Source: Ailanthus altissimus (taxonomy: Eukaryota; Streptophyta; Magnoliopsida; Sapindales; Simaroubaceae). From it: DNA of 64,000 nt. The position numbers were made by a program, and so were the translations under genes. Within the stretch, counting starts at the first letter, position 1. Every line of letters starts with the position of its first letter. The stretch is taken from assembly GCA_946807835.1 (NCBI GenBank), contig OX327712.1, positions 13,906,001 to 13,970,000 of the forward strand, given 5' to 3'. This document shows positions 21,649 to 34,047 of the stretch, piece by piece. The notes under the pieces are model-generated. The model was given only the letters and a program-made list of their open reading frames with translations. It was not told where the DNA came from and did not search any database.

Positions 21649-23734
21649 TGAAAGTGTATTGTGTATAAGGTGAGCATACACATTATAACTTCAATTTTCA
21701 TATCACACATGCATAATATACACATTGAAATATAAATCAAACATCTCATTACATTAATGAGATATTAGAAAACTCACCATTAAAGCTTGCTTTACACACT
21801 AGGTGAGTTTCTTTGAGTTAGAATAGTAACCTTTTTTTCTCGGCTAGAATTTTGATTGAAGCAACACTTGCTTCACAAATATATCTCTCGACCTAAGCTA
21901 AATATTTAGCTGATTTCACTTCACTTGTGTATACCTTAAATCACTTGTCCATAAATGAATGAATTTAGTCCGTATTTATAGTAATTGCTGTCAATAATTC
22001 GGCCAATTTACAAATTCGTGGCCAATGTATAAGAAGCATGACAAGGCATGATTTTTGCCTTATCATGCTTTTTAAAAGCCTGAGTAATACTAAATAAAAG
22101 CTTGGCTGAATATTATCATGATTAGTGGCCAAAGTTTTATTTATCAAATGCATGTCATGCTTAAAAGGTGAATAAAGTGCTTACAGCTCATGCTGGAGGA
22201 AAAGCATGATAAATTATGCTTTCATTTATTTTGGCCGAATGCTATTTTCACATGCCATTACAAATTAAATTCATTTGACCATTTGCTCTATTAATATTTG
22301 GTCGGCACTTGCAATTTGTAAAATGCTACTCATTTACTTAAGTAAGCTAATTAAAAAATGCCATGTGTCATGCCATTATAAATTAATGGCATGACAAGTG
22401 GCATACAATGGAACTGATGAAGTGGCAAGTCCCACTTGCTAAGATCTTGAAGTTGACACTTAAATTCTATCATCTCCCTGAGAAACTATAAAATAATTCT
22501 GACTTTTTTGAAAATTTTTCAGATTAAACTATATAATCCAGTGCGCTACATCAATGCACAACGAGTACACTTCATATAGTAAGATTTTCTAGGTTCACAC
22601 CCATTTTTTCTTACGGAACTCTTTCGTAAGTCCATAAATGATGCCTCACACACACGTTATAGAAATAACAAAGCGGTGCATTGAACCATAAATGTTGAAG
22701 TTAATACATATTCATATAATCTCTCCGCCATATATATCCTGGAAGCGTGAAGATATAGATCAATACCGTTAAATCTCCCTATGCTCAACTGTGAACTTAT
22801 CTCTAGATTCGTATTCCCGTAAAAAAATATCCATAAACATTTTTGCAATATTATTTATCATACAGAAAACTCTTTCTCGGGTATATCACTGACCATAAGA
22901 TTTTTTAGGATACAATATTAGAGCATCATAATATATAACTCACCCATATGAGCTGACGGATCCCATATCTACACACACCAAACTCCATGAGCATCGGACC
23001 ATACCTCAGTGGTCAGACCATGAAAGGTTTCTGACATATGTAGAAGCTAAGTATAGTGGATCACTCACAAGCCCACTGGGTGCTCAGGTCAAGAGACCAC
23101 AAATACTACTCAACTCGAAATAACCATTCATTGATGGCTTTATAAGATGTCTATTGGAGGTCCTCATTGAGTTTGTTCAATACTCAGTCTTTACTGAATA
23201 CCCGTATGCCTATATGAGCTTTCACTAAACTCGTGGTCTGCTAAGATTAACCATTTGGACCATCCAGATATAGACATACATTGATCTATATATGATAAAG
23301 TCTCTATCGACAGACTTGCATCAATAAAGATAGATCATGAATATAAAATTTGATAACATACTTACACAATGACCATTTTTAGCATTATTTGTAACCCTTT
23401 ACAACTATGTCATTGCTAATATACTCCTAAGTCTTGTCCCATTTCAAAAAAAGACTTTAACTCTTTAGATTTTGCTCACTCTTATAACCTGTCAACTCTT
23501 AGCAATGGTAACTTTTAACAATTATAACTCTCAGCATTTTTAACTTTCAGTCTTAGTCTAAACTTCTTTAGACCAGATCTAAACTCCTTCAGATCATACA
23601 CTGTCTGAAATGTTACAAGCATTTTACTATTTATATTTAATATTAATGATTTTATTCAAAATACTTATTGTATAAATATTAAATAATTAATATTCATATA
23701 ATATTAAAATGACACATAAATACCATTTTTAACA
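21649..23734 (-). mobile_element. 5' LTR of minus-strand copia element E1, 2086 bp
   Basis: Read minus, it starts TGTTAAAAATGG at 23734, has the family's GTGTCAT near the start, and ends ACACTTTCA at 21649, followed by the primer site. It is collinear and opposite in direction with 17978-20274 and equal in length to 36385-38470. No second LTR of this element is seen at the low end (13375), where the element is truncated. Confidence 0.88.
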
Positions 23735-24229
23735 GTTTTATTCATTTTACGTGAGGGTTGTTTTGTCTCTCTTGTATGGGGTTAAGACTCTCCATCATCA
23801 ATAGGGTAGAATCTTAACTCAAAATAAGTTGTGTGGTTTTTTTTTTATATTTTATCCCTCTTGTGCAAGGGTTGTTTCGTCCTTTTCATGTGAGGGTTGT
23901 TTTATCCCTTGCACTTCCATCCTTAATATGGCAGAGACCACGATTATAGGGATGGTCCCTCCGTAATGAGGTTACTTGTATTCTCTTCCTGTAAAAGATT
24001 TAGGTTCAGGCGTACCTTATATCACAAGCTGATGCCATTGACCTCAAAAGACTAGCCTATTAGGTAATGTTGCATACATACCCATATATACTCAAAATTC
24101 ACCCAATTTGTATTTAATGTGAGATGTGATATTCTCCCTTACCCAATTATGTGACGCTCTCATCATGGTCTGGCCTAAATTTATAAGCCAACCTAGTCCG
24201 TATTGCTTATTCCCATAGGACTAAAGAAC

Positions 24230-24567
24230 CCATTATCCATATAGCAATCTTTATTCAGGCTCAAGACATAGGATTTTTAGGGTCTACTTGGTCAATTAAT
24301 GTCTATCCCCCTAAGGACATAAAGGATCAATTACCCATTCGCTCGGGGCTAAAAGACCCATTACTTATATGATAATCTTTATTGCGACTCAAGACAGAAG
24401 ATTTTCAAGGTCCACTTGGTCAGTAATGCCCATTCCCCCAGGGACATGAGGGACTTATTACCCACAATGAGTTCCTATTACCTCGAGGCTAGAGGACCCA
24501 CTACTCACATGACAATATTTATTGGGGCTCAAGATAGAGAATTTTGCAGAACCCACTTGGTCAGTAA
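24230..24567. repeat. Tandem units of about 128-141 bp
   Basis: The words ACTTGGTCA(G/A)TAATG, CTCAAGACA.A.GATTTT and a GGGGCTA(A/G)A(A/G)GACCCA end recur. ACTTGGTCA starts at 24286, 24414 and 24555. The third unit is cut by the hAT element, which used GTCAGTAA within it as target, and resumes at 26009. Confidence 0.8.
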
Positions 24568-26000
24568 TAGGGATGGCAAAAAAATCCACAAACCCACTAA
24601 AACCCGCCCGTATTGGGAAGGATTTGGTAAGGCTTGAAGCGGGTTTGGTATTTAAAATTAAAACCTGTAACGAATTTGGTACGGGTATGGTTTTAGTGAA
24701 AAATCCGCAGATACCCGCAACGGGTATCCGCACATACTGCATTTAAAAAAATAAAAATATAGAAAAATAAAAATATGAATTGATTATTTTTGCATTTTTT
24801 TTATCTCACATCAAAAAATCTAAATTTTATTTGACATTGCTCATACCATTCAATATAAATAAATAAAATTAGTTCAAAGGAACTAATGATTGTAATTGAA
24901 ATTAAAAATAAAATTATAGCATTTAACATAATTGAAATTGGAACTAAAATATTTAATATTTAACGTAATTGAAATTAGATTTAGAATTATAATATTTAAC
25001 ATAATTAAAATTAAAATTGTAATTGTAATTCAAATTAAATATTTAACGCAATTAAAATTGGAAATGAAATTGGATTTAGAATGATAACATTTAATGTAAT
25101 TGAAATTAGATTTGAAATTATAATATTTAACACAAGAATTATAATATTTAATATAAATAAAATTAGAATTAAAATTGAAATTAAAATATTTAACATAATT
25201 GAAATTGGATTTAAAATTATAATATTTAACTATCGAAATTGAAATTATAATTATAACAATTTAATGTAATTGAAATCAAAATTTGATTTAGAGTTATGAC
25301 ATTTAACGTAATTGAAATCAAAATTGGAATAAGAATTATAATATTTAACATAATTGATATCAAAATTAAAATTAAAATTATAACATTAACGTAATTAAAA
25401 TCGAAATTGGATTTGGAGTTATAATATGTAACGTAATTAAAATCGAAATTAGATTTGAAATTATAATATTTAACGTAATTGAAATCGAAATTAAATTTAA
25501 AATTATGATATTTAACGTAATTGAAATCAAAATTGGAATAAGAATTATAATATGTAACATAATTGAAATCGAAATTAGATTTGAAATTAAAATATTTAAC
25601 GTAATTAAAATTATAACATTTATCAAAATTAAAATTGAGATTAGATTTGAAATTATAATATTTAATTTAATTAAAATTAAAATTGAAGTTAAAATTATAA
25701 CATTTAATGTAAATAAAATTGGAAGTATAATTGATATTATTTTAATTGTTATAATTAAAAAAAAATTCAATTAAATTAATATTATAATTTTATTTTTTAT
25801 TATATTAATTCAAAATCCGCTTAAAATTCGCGGATAATCCGTTGCGGGTTTGGTAATAGGTACAAACCCGCAAGTGCGGGTTTGGTAACGGTACTCTAAA
25901 CCCGCAACGAGTTTGGGAAAGATATGATATTTCATTTTTTAAGCTGATAAAGATATGGTATTAGAGGTATCTGTCCCAAACTCGTCCGCTGCCATTCCTA
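24568..26000. mobile_element. Non-autonomous hAT-type element (MITE), 8-bp duplication GTCAGTAA
   Basis: The ends TAGGGATGGCA (24568) and TGCCATTCCTA (26000) are inverted copies, and GTCAGTAA flanks both sides (24560-24567 and 26001-26008). An 8-bp duplication is the hAT mark. Subterminal parts are GC-richer and inverted to each other: CGGGTTTGGTA..CGGGTAT on the left and GCGGGTTTGGTAAC..CCCGCAAC on the right. The middle is the AT-rich minisatellite. There is no transposase, so it would have depended on one encoded elsewhere. Confidence 0.9.
24880..25760. repeat. AT-rich minisatellite of about 42 bp inside the hAT element
   Basis: A unit like TAACGTAATTGAAATCGAAA plus TTAGATTTGAAATTATAATATT recurs about 18-20 times with point changes and indels. 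It is bordered by the GC-richer subterminal parts. Open frames over it on both strands are periodic Ile/Leu/Lys/Asn strings made by the repeat and are not genes. Confidence 0.85.
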
Positions 26001-26280
26001 GTCAGTAATGTCCATCCCATCTAAAGATATGGGGGAGCCATTACCCAAGTGACAATCTCTATTGGGGTGATTTTAAAGGCTCATATATAAATGAGAATTT
26101 AAATCTATTTTAATACCACTTATCATGATCTCAATGCTTGCTATTAACCCAAAAAATTAACTTATTAGATAATAATGTATACCCCATATCTTTAGAGACA
26201 TGACCCAAAAAATAAACTAATATATATTTAAAATTTACTTAATTTTTATTCAACATAAGACATAACACTTAATATTCCTA

Positions 26281-27019
26281 TCTTAGATAGCATATTAAAA
26301 ATCTGTCTAATTTTATATTAACTGTTTTATATGTAATATATATAAATTTAATCAATGATATTACATAAAAAAAAAATAACTCCAAAAAAAAGGAGAAAAT
26401 GACTAACACGAGAGTATTTCATTTATTGACCTATTTGATACAAATAAAAAGACTATCTCCATTCTTGATAACGGATAAAAAGTAAGGGAGTTAGATGTTA
26501 TTACCCTGCTGCATACATTTACCTGTTTGACTGCCTTTTTGTTTTGCTTCTTTTTTTCTCTTCTGTTTTAATGAAATGGTGGGTACTCAAAAGGCACAAT
26601 TGGGGAGGCATTTTTGAAGCATAAATTAACCTAATTTTTTGTGATGAATAATTTATAAAATAAACAACTTTTGGAACCTTAACTGAAATGAAATGTTGAA
26701 TGTTGAATTTTTATATAAAGATAATATATTTTTCATCATGTTTAACATTAAGAAACAACCATTTGGTCATAAATTTCTTTATGGTCATCATTGATGATAA
26801 CAACTACCATTAAGAGATGAAAGCTGTTATTATTCATTTCCATCATCATATGTTTTGATTACTTTTCTTATTATTATCATAATCATTTTTTACCACCTAC
26901 TATCATTATCATAATTATTTTTTACAATTAACAAATAAATACATTTACTCCCCTAACTGTCATAAACCTCTTATAATAATATATGTTTTGAAAACTTACT
27001 AGTTTTTTTTATTATTAAA
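26281..27019. other. AT-rich spacer, no gene
   Basis: There is no open frame of interest and no terminal repeats. It holds simple A/T tracts and a few TCATCATTGATG-like runs (26780-26920). Nothing further is seen. Confidence 0.6.
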
Positions 27020-27706
27020 AAAAAAAAGACATTAAAATCTTTAATATTTTAAAAAAGTGACATCCATATTTTAATAGTTTTAAAAATTTTATCAACACTC
27101 TTATTAAGTAACGTGTTCTGTTTATTTTAACAAAAAAAAAATTTATAAATAACTTTTTAATTATTTTATTATTTTTTTAATCAAATATAAAATAGTTATA
27201 CTTTATTAACCAAATAATTTATTTTTAAACACATTTGCCCTAATATCAAAATTATAACTTCTTTCTCTTTTTTCTACGAACCTTTAAAAGTGATATTGAT
27301 GAACTAAAGCATATTGATGGCTAAATATTTTTAAAGTTGTTATTACAAAAATCAAGTGTTACTGAGCATATTTATCACTTTAAATCAAAGAAATAACTCT
27401 GGTAAGCTTTTTAAACTTTATTAGAAAATTTAATTTTAGTTAGAAATTAGATAAAACTTACATTTAAAGTTAAAAGTAAGTGTTATTAATGGATTAAATA
27501 TGAAAAATGAGTTAGAATGGTGTAAAAGACGTTGAAATCCGGTCAAAAATAAGATTTGGAGTGTGTTTGACGAAAACTAGACGGCAGTCGGTGCGACCGC
27601 CGTCAATTTAGGCATCTTGTGCCCGAGATGTGCCCCGCGATGTGCATATTTGTGCATTTTTCATTTTTTATTTTTAAATATTTTGATTTTTTAAAATAAT
27701 TTATTA

Positions 27707-29860
27707 TTGTCTTTTTTGTTTTTTTCAGCACATATAGAGTATGATGCAATAATTATTTGTTTTGGAGGAAAGTGGGAGAGTTCTAGTGATGAAGAAGAAA
27801 GTTATGTTAATTATAATAATTTTGGGATTTCGGTTTCGAAAGATATTAATTTTGAAGATCTTTTAAATGCAGTATGTTATACCTTGGGAGTCGACAATGT
27901 GAACTGTAAGGTAACTTTGAAAATCAAAATTGATGCAATAAGGTATAACTTAAAGCCTATTGAGATTAGAAACGACAGTGATGTTTAATTTTTTTTAGCG
28001 CCAATAGAAGATCGTACTGTCCTTTATGATGTACAGCCCCTCAATCAACACCCATCATCGATTCATACTCATTTTATGTCAGCTAGCGGTAGCAACCAAG
28101 TGAGCCATACATCTCCATCAGTTCCAGCAGTGATTCCTACAAACACAACGAACGAGTATCACAATGTTTCTCCTATACCCTTCAATGAAGACCCAGCCTA
28201 TTCACATTACGCTTGTGATGACATTGAAAATGTTGGGGATGTGGAAGAGGACTGTGATGAATTTAGAAATGTGAATAATTTAGAAAGGGATGATTTAGCA
28301 GAAGGCGGACGTTGTTATGTTTCGACAAGCTCCATAAATGTTGAAGCTAGAAGAATAGATTTTTGTGAAGCGAAAAACCCTTTTGCGTTTATGTCTCCAA
28401 TACCACCATCAGACTTGGGCATTTCGAATAAGATATCAAATAATGGAATTAGCGATGTATTTATAGGAAAGTTGTTTGATAGCAAAGACGAACTTCACCA
28501 GGTTATTAATATGCTAGCACTTAAAGGTAATTGGAGCTTTAAAGTGTCAAGGTCAACAAAAGATCGTTTTGAGATCAAATGTGATGATGATAAATGCCAA
28601 TGGCGATTACGTGCAGTGTCGACAGATGCAAAAAAATATTTCATTATGCGCAGAATTGATTCAAGTCACGCGTGCCAATTAGATCGATTGTGCGATGGTC
28701 ATTGACAAGCAAAGTCTCAGATTATTGGCAAATTCATAAAAAATAAGTTTGCATCTGCAAGTCAACTTTATAGACCAAAGAAAATCCAAAAAGACATACG
28801 TAAGGAGTTTAGTGTGGACATAACTTACCCTACTGCTTGGCGGTCTAAGGAGCATGCATTGGTGTTGATACGTGATACTCCAGAGGGTTCTTATAAATTA
28901 CTTTCTGTGTACTGTCATATATTGGAACAACAGAACCCAGGTACAGTCACGCATTTGGAGATTGATGATTGCAAGTACTTCAAATATTTCTCCATGGCTC
29001 TTAGACCATGTATTAAAGGGTTCCAGTCTTCCATCCGACCGATTATTGCAGTTGATGGTACATTTTTAAAGAATGCATACTTGGGAATAATGTTTGTGAC
29101 TGTTTACAAGAATGGAAACAACCAGATTTTTTTCAGTTGCATGGGGTATTGCTGACTCTGAAAATAATGCTTTATGGAAGTAGTTTATGGAAAAACTCTG
29201 AGGAGTTATTGGCAATCTTGAGAACCTTGTATTTATATCTGCTCGACATGTTAATATCGAGAAGGCCATTAGAGAGGTATTTCCTAATGTATATCATGGT
29301 GTATGCATCCATCACTTGAAGTGTAATTTAGTAGCACGATATAAGATACCATCGTAGACAACAAAAGGAGGAGGATATTTGGCTTCCTATTTTGTTGTTG
29401 CCAAGGCGTATCGCATAGCTGACTTTCAAAGGAAAATTAATAAGATGCGAGAATTGAAACCGGAGGCAACAAGATACTTGGAGGAGGAGGTTAGTTTTTC
29501 AAAATGGGCTCGATCAATGGGAGCATTCAGAAGATATGACATCATGACCACCAACATTGCAGAGAGCATTAACGCTGTTGCAAAGGAAGCATGTGCCATG
29601 ACAGTGACTATCTTAATTGAGTGAATTAGAGAGTTAATGCAAAAATGGTTTGTTGAGATTAGATTGTTCCAGAAGAGTTGAGAGCTGCTGACATCCAGCC
29701 TCCTATAGTACGCCGACAATCAGGAAGACGTCGGAAGAATCAAATTTTATCGCAAGGTGAGGCTCCCACGAAGAATGTATGCAGCCACTGTAAGCAACAT
29801 GGTCATAATCGACAAACTTGTCAAAACCCAATTCCATTACATGGTAATTGATGTGTTCTT
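27707..29860 (+). pseudogene. MULE transposase, broken
   Basis: The amino-terminal part (27707-27988) follows a TTTTTCAG that may be a splice acceptor. The main frame from 28076 has an acidic region, then the MuDR-type DNA-binding domain (SKDELHQVINMLALKG; CDDDKCQW; SSHAC). It is cut by one TGA at 28703. The frame goes on to 29155 with the catalytic-core start (IIAVDGTFLK, first Asp at about 29054). A frameshift and further stops follow (AWGIADSENNALW at about 29140; FISARHVNIEKAI, where the usual second Asp is Ala; TTNIAESINA at about 29550). It ends with a CCHC knuckle C-S-H-C-K-Q-H-G-H-N-R-Q-T-C (29780-29821). The domain order is that of plant MULE transposases. It is inactive. Confidence 0.88.
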
Positions 29861-30089
29861 TATGAGTTATATTTGTATTTTTAAGTCATGTAGTTATGGG
29901 CCTTATTTGACTAGTTAATTTGTATTTTTTTACGATTGTGTTTAATTGATAAGTTTGTTATATTTTTTTTACCAATGTCGTTAATAATGCATGCTTTGAC
30001 GAATTATATTTTTTCTTTTACAATTTACAATATTTGCATCGTTCATTTGCTTCAAATCCAGATGTCCGTACCATTTATCAAGAAATATG

Positions 30090-30524
30090 TAAGATAATTT
30101 TTTTACCCCCGAAAAAATATGTATCCCATAATCGAGTGCCTAATTTCCTATGCAGCTACTTGGCGGGAGGGTAATCTCGCATTTGTAGTCCGGTGATTAG
30201 TACAAACTCCTATCGGCTAAATCGGATGCGTTTCCTCCCTATGTAAAATCTCATCTCATCTTCTAAATTAGAGTTATGCACCTCACGCAACAATAACTCG
30301 TACACCAAAATACCAGAGAATATCAAATCTGACATATCTAAAAAATGCCCCATACACGTCTGCCTAAATAATATTTTTTGATTTTCTGTCAGTTTATCTT
30401 TTATACAATTTAGACCCCACATCTTCGCATAAGTTGTCACTGATGCACGAAAAAATATATGCTCTAGAATTCTATATTTTTTCGATACGTTCTCTTTCCT
30501 GTAACAATAAAAAAAAATAAACAA
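30090..30524 (-). pseudogene. DUF1985-like reading frame carried in the MULE
   Basis: The minus frame has IFFRASVTTYAKMWG, then TCMGHFLDMSDLIFSGILVY, ELLLREVHN and MRFYIGRKRIRFSR. After one stop it goes on with EFVLITGLQM. The pattern of a Cys-containing start, a LLLRE helix, an F.(I/L)G...(I/V)RF strand and EF.LITGL is that of DUF1985. Established knowledge: this domain is found with Ulp1-type (SUMO-protease-like) domains in plant MULE-borne genes. The protease part is not seen here; minus-strand sequence below 30090 is short and breaks up. It is antisense to the transposase and lies between it and the right inverted repeat. Confidence 0.7.
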
Positions 30525-31750
30525 AAGACATTAATATTAGGGAAAATAATAATAAGGAAAATTTCATAAATAACATGCATACATATAGATTAAAAATAAC
30601 ATACAATATGATTTACAGAAACAATTAATTTAAGATACATAAAAATCATATCATAACATATTATAATAATTAATTATTAACATATTAATCAACATATTAT
30701 CATAATTAATTATATATTAAAATAAAAATAATCATATATAAATTATAATTACAAAAGGTACTCACAATAATAATAAATAATGTTACAAACTAAAATTAAT
30801 GAGTCATTTAAGCAAATTTTCTCATCTATTAGATCAATTCCTTCTAAATCATATTTTTATATTTAACTTAAATAAAATTACATTTAATTTAAAATTTTTT
30901 AAAAAAGAATTTAATTTAATTAATTTAAATAACATTAAATTTCATTTTAAAAAATTAATTTCAAAAAATTACAAAAATTGCACCACGTGGCATCTTATAC
31001 AGGTGCCACGTGGCGCAATAGTGCAGCATCGCGGGGCCATCTTGGGCCTGCGTTGCTCACCAGCGATGCACCCTTAACGCGCATCACGGGGCCATCTTGG
31101 GCTCGAAATTAGCAACGACGGCCGGCTGTCGTCTGCATCGCGATTATCCACTCAAAAATCTCATTTTTTTGCCCATTTTCAATGTTTCTTACACTATTCT
31201 AACACATTTTTCACATAGAATTCAATAATTTTATCTATTTCTAGCTTCAAATACAAATTCTAATAAATTTCTAATAATTTTTTAAAGAAATTTAAATTTT
31301 TTAAAAGTTCAACAAAACTTACCAAAAATCGGCATTTCTTTTATTTGAAGTGAGAAATATGTTGTATAAGCTCCGATCTATACAATGATAACTTTAAAAT
31401 TTATGATCTAACAAATTTTGGTAATTTTTTGTGATTTTCGATAGAGAGTGTTGTTAACTTTTGATATTTGGGCAAATATGTCCAAAATTAAAATATTTAA
31501 TTAATAAATTATATTTAATTTTGATTTGGTTAAAAAAGAATAATAAAAAAATAAGGGAGTTATTTATGAAATTTTTCTCAAAAAAAATGATATTTGCATT
31601 CATTAGGTTTTAAAAAATGAATATACAGACTCATTTTTACTATTAAAATAGACGAAAATTATTATTTAATAAGGGTATCGATAAATGTTTTGAAATAATT
31701 AGAGTTCGTATATTCCTTTTTAAAAAGTTAGCGGTTTAGATATCTTTCTC

Positions 31751-34007
31751 TCTTTATTAATTTTGAATAAATTTGAATAAAAGTGATTGTTAAATAGAGA
31801 TAAATAATTTAATTTAATTTTTTATTTAAAAAATAAAAAACTAATATTTTGACATTTATGTCTTTAAAAAATTAGGTTGTTATTGTTAATACATTTGAGG
31901 TAAGGTATAATATTATGAATATCCACGAGTTTGTTTGATAAATAAATAGTGATACTCAACTATTAAAATATATGTTCGGTCAAAATTAAAGAAAAAAAGG
32001 TAATAAAATTATTTTGGCATTTAAATTTTAAATAAATATTTTAAAAATCTAAAAACCCTAAATCCATTACAATAACACCAAATCCTAAAACCCTAATATA
32101 TTAAAAATATAAATAAAATTTATAATTTATTGCAACCAATTTGTTAGAAAATGAACATAAATACCTCCAAACCTATTTTTTGCACTTTCTTCACTTAAAA
32201 TTTCTCTCAAACCCTAAATAAATTTTCTTCTCCATGTATGGACGGCACCAACTATAAGCAGCAACTTTTATTATTGACTAGGCGACGGCTAAATGGAGAA
32301 AAAATATGGTAAGATTGTGAAAATGTTGGAGGTTTAACATTTTATTTGATGTAGTGTTAAGTTTTTTTATGAATCGTGGAAGTGCAAAGTTTCTGATGAA
32401 AAAATAGACAAAATAGAAACAAATAGAGGTAATATTGTCTTGCATGATGGTTCAAAAACAACTGCATTGGGTGCAAAGTGACACAATTGATGTGACATTG
32501 AATTTTGTCATCATTTGGTGTCATTTGATTAAGGAAAATAGTGTCTCAACAAATGATTAAAACAGTGATTATGCATTTGTTAAAAGCAGTGATTACGGAA
32601 TTTTTATTTGTACATGCATTGGGTATTTAATATTAGATTGTGTATTTGACTTCTGGTCTAACAGTGGTCTGTTTTTAAAGCAGAAGATGTCAATTGATTT
32701 GTGAGATAATGAAATCTATTAAATCACCATTTATGATATTATTAATTTAATTATAAAAATAAATTTAAATTTAAATATTTAATATAGTTTTCCTCTTTTA
32801 TTTTTTTTTTAAATATGTAACGTAATTTTATTTATTAATTTAATTTAATATAATTTTAAAAAATAAATTTTAATAAAATAAAATCTGTCATAATATAATT
32901 AATTATAAATAACATATGTTATTGTGTAATTAGTTTAAATTTTTAATTTAATATTTTTTATAAATAAATTAAATTAAAAAATAAATAAATAAATAAAATC
33001 TGCCATTATCGTAAAAAAAATAATGACTAGCAGGCTACTATTTTTCGATGACACTCTGACAATAAAAACGATCAAATTTTATATTAATAAACTCTATTTT
33101 TTTAGATTTACACAATAATGAGATTATTTTTGAAAAAAAAAATTAGAAAACAACAATTTTATTCATAGGTAGAGGTAGTGCAAGTCAACGCCTCTCCATT
33201 TGACTGGGGGGATGGTGGTTGCCTCCCCTCCCCACCATTTTTAGCTACCTTTTGAGTTTTTTTTTTCAAAAATGATCTAACTATTATATAAGTTAAGAAA
33301 AATGAAGTCTCATAATATAAATTTAAATTTTTTTTGCCACCATCGCTAGAAACATAGCGACTGACAAAATGTAAAATTAAAATTTTTTTTATTGCCCATC
33401 GTCACTAAAAAACAACAATTGATGACCAATTAGTTACCATTTTCTAGCGATGTTGGTAGATTCTATTTTTAATTATTTATTATTTAATTTAAATTATTTT
33501 TAAAAATAAAATTAATTGTATGATAATACGTGCTCTTTGTAATTAATTATATTAAGATAGTGTCATTTTTTAAATTATATTTTAAATAAATAGATGAGAT
33601 TTTATAACATGTTTAAAGACAATAAATGAGTAAGATTGTACCACGTGTTCAAAATAAAAATGCAAACAATAAAGATAAAGTGGTAAGTGTATACTAAAAG
33701 TACTATATTTTTGTCTAAATTAATAATAAAAATTAATGAATTAAGAAAAAATTATTTTTATCTCAAAAAAGTTACTTACTTTTTATGATATTTGATGATT
33801 GTATTAGAAATATTTGTGAATGTGTTTTTATGGTTTGTATAAGTTTTGTTGTGGAAGTGTTTTTTTTTTGTTAGCATTTTTCAGTTAGGGAATATCTAAA
33901 ATGCAGAAGAAATACTCATTTGGCATTTAATACTATTATTGTAACTCATTTACTTGCGTACAACAATTATCCTCACTTTTGCATGTCTTCAAATAAAGTA
34001 AAAAGAC

Positions 34008-34047
<40 letters not shown>

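Larger units (their letters stand above)
24040..26280 (-). mobile_element. Degraded small LTR/TRIM-like element
   Basis: Two diverged direct copies of one short sequence lie at about 24040-24160 and 26130-26280: AGCCTATTAGGTAATG versus AACTTATTAGATAATA, then TACTCAAAATTCACCCAATT versus TATTTAAAATTTACTTAATT, then ATGTGAGATGTGATA versus ATAAGACATAACA. Read minus, they look like LTR ends of the CACATTGAAT..GGGTGAGTTTTGAGTATAT type seen in plant elements, with weak primer-site-like text after them. Between them are tandem units (24230-24567 and beyond) and the hAT insertion. There is no coding sequence. The class is uncertain. Confidence 0.4.
27020..31750 (+). mobile_element. Mutator-like element (MULE) with long inverted repeats
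   Basis: The left end (about 27020-27660) aligns with the reverse complement of the right end (about 31000-31750) in the same order of blocks: TTTTAATAGTTTTAAAAATT; ATTTATAAATAAC; ACATTTGCCC.AATATCAAAA; and GTGTTAGAATAGTGTAA-like, then a GC-rich GACGGC/GCCGTC part. That gives imperfect inverted repeats of about 600 bases, typical of MULEs. Inside are a transposase (+) and a DUF1985-like frame (-). The right inner end has two copies of ATCGCGGGGCCATCTTGGGC-like text (31030 and 31085). I could not find the 9-bp duplication, so the outer ends are within about 20 bases. Confidence 0.75.

Noticed and set aside
25378..25774. Overlapping open frames of 130 and 89 codons on both strands
   Set aside because: They are made by the 42-bp AT minisatellite; the peptides are periodic Ile/Leu or Lys/Ile strings.
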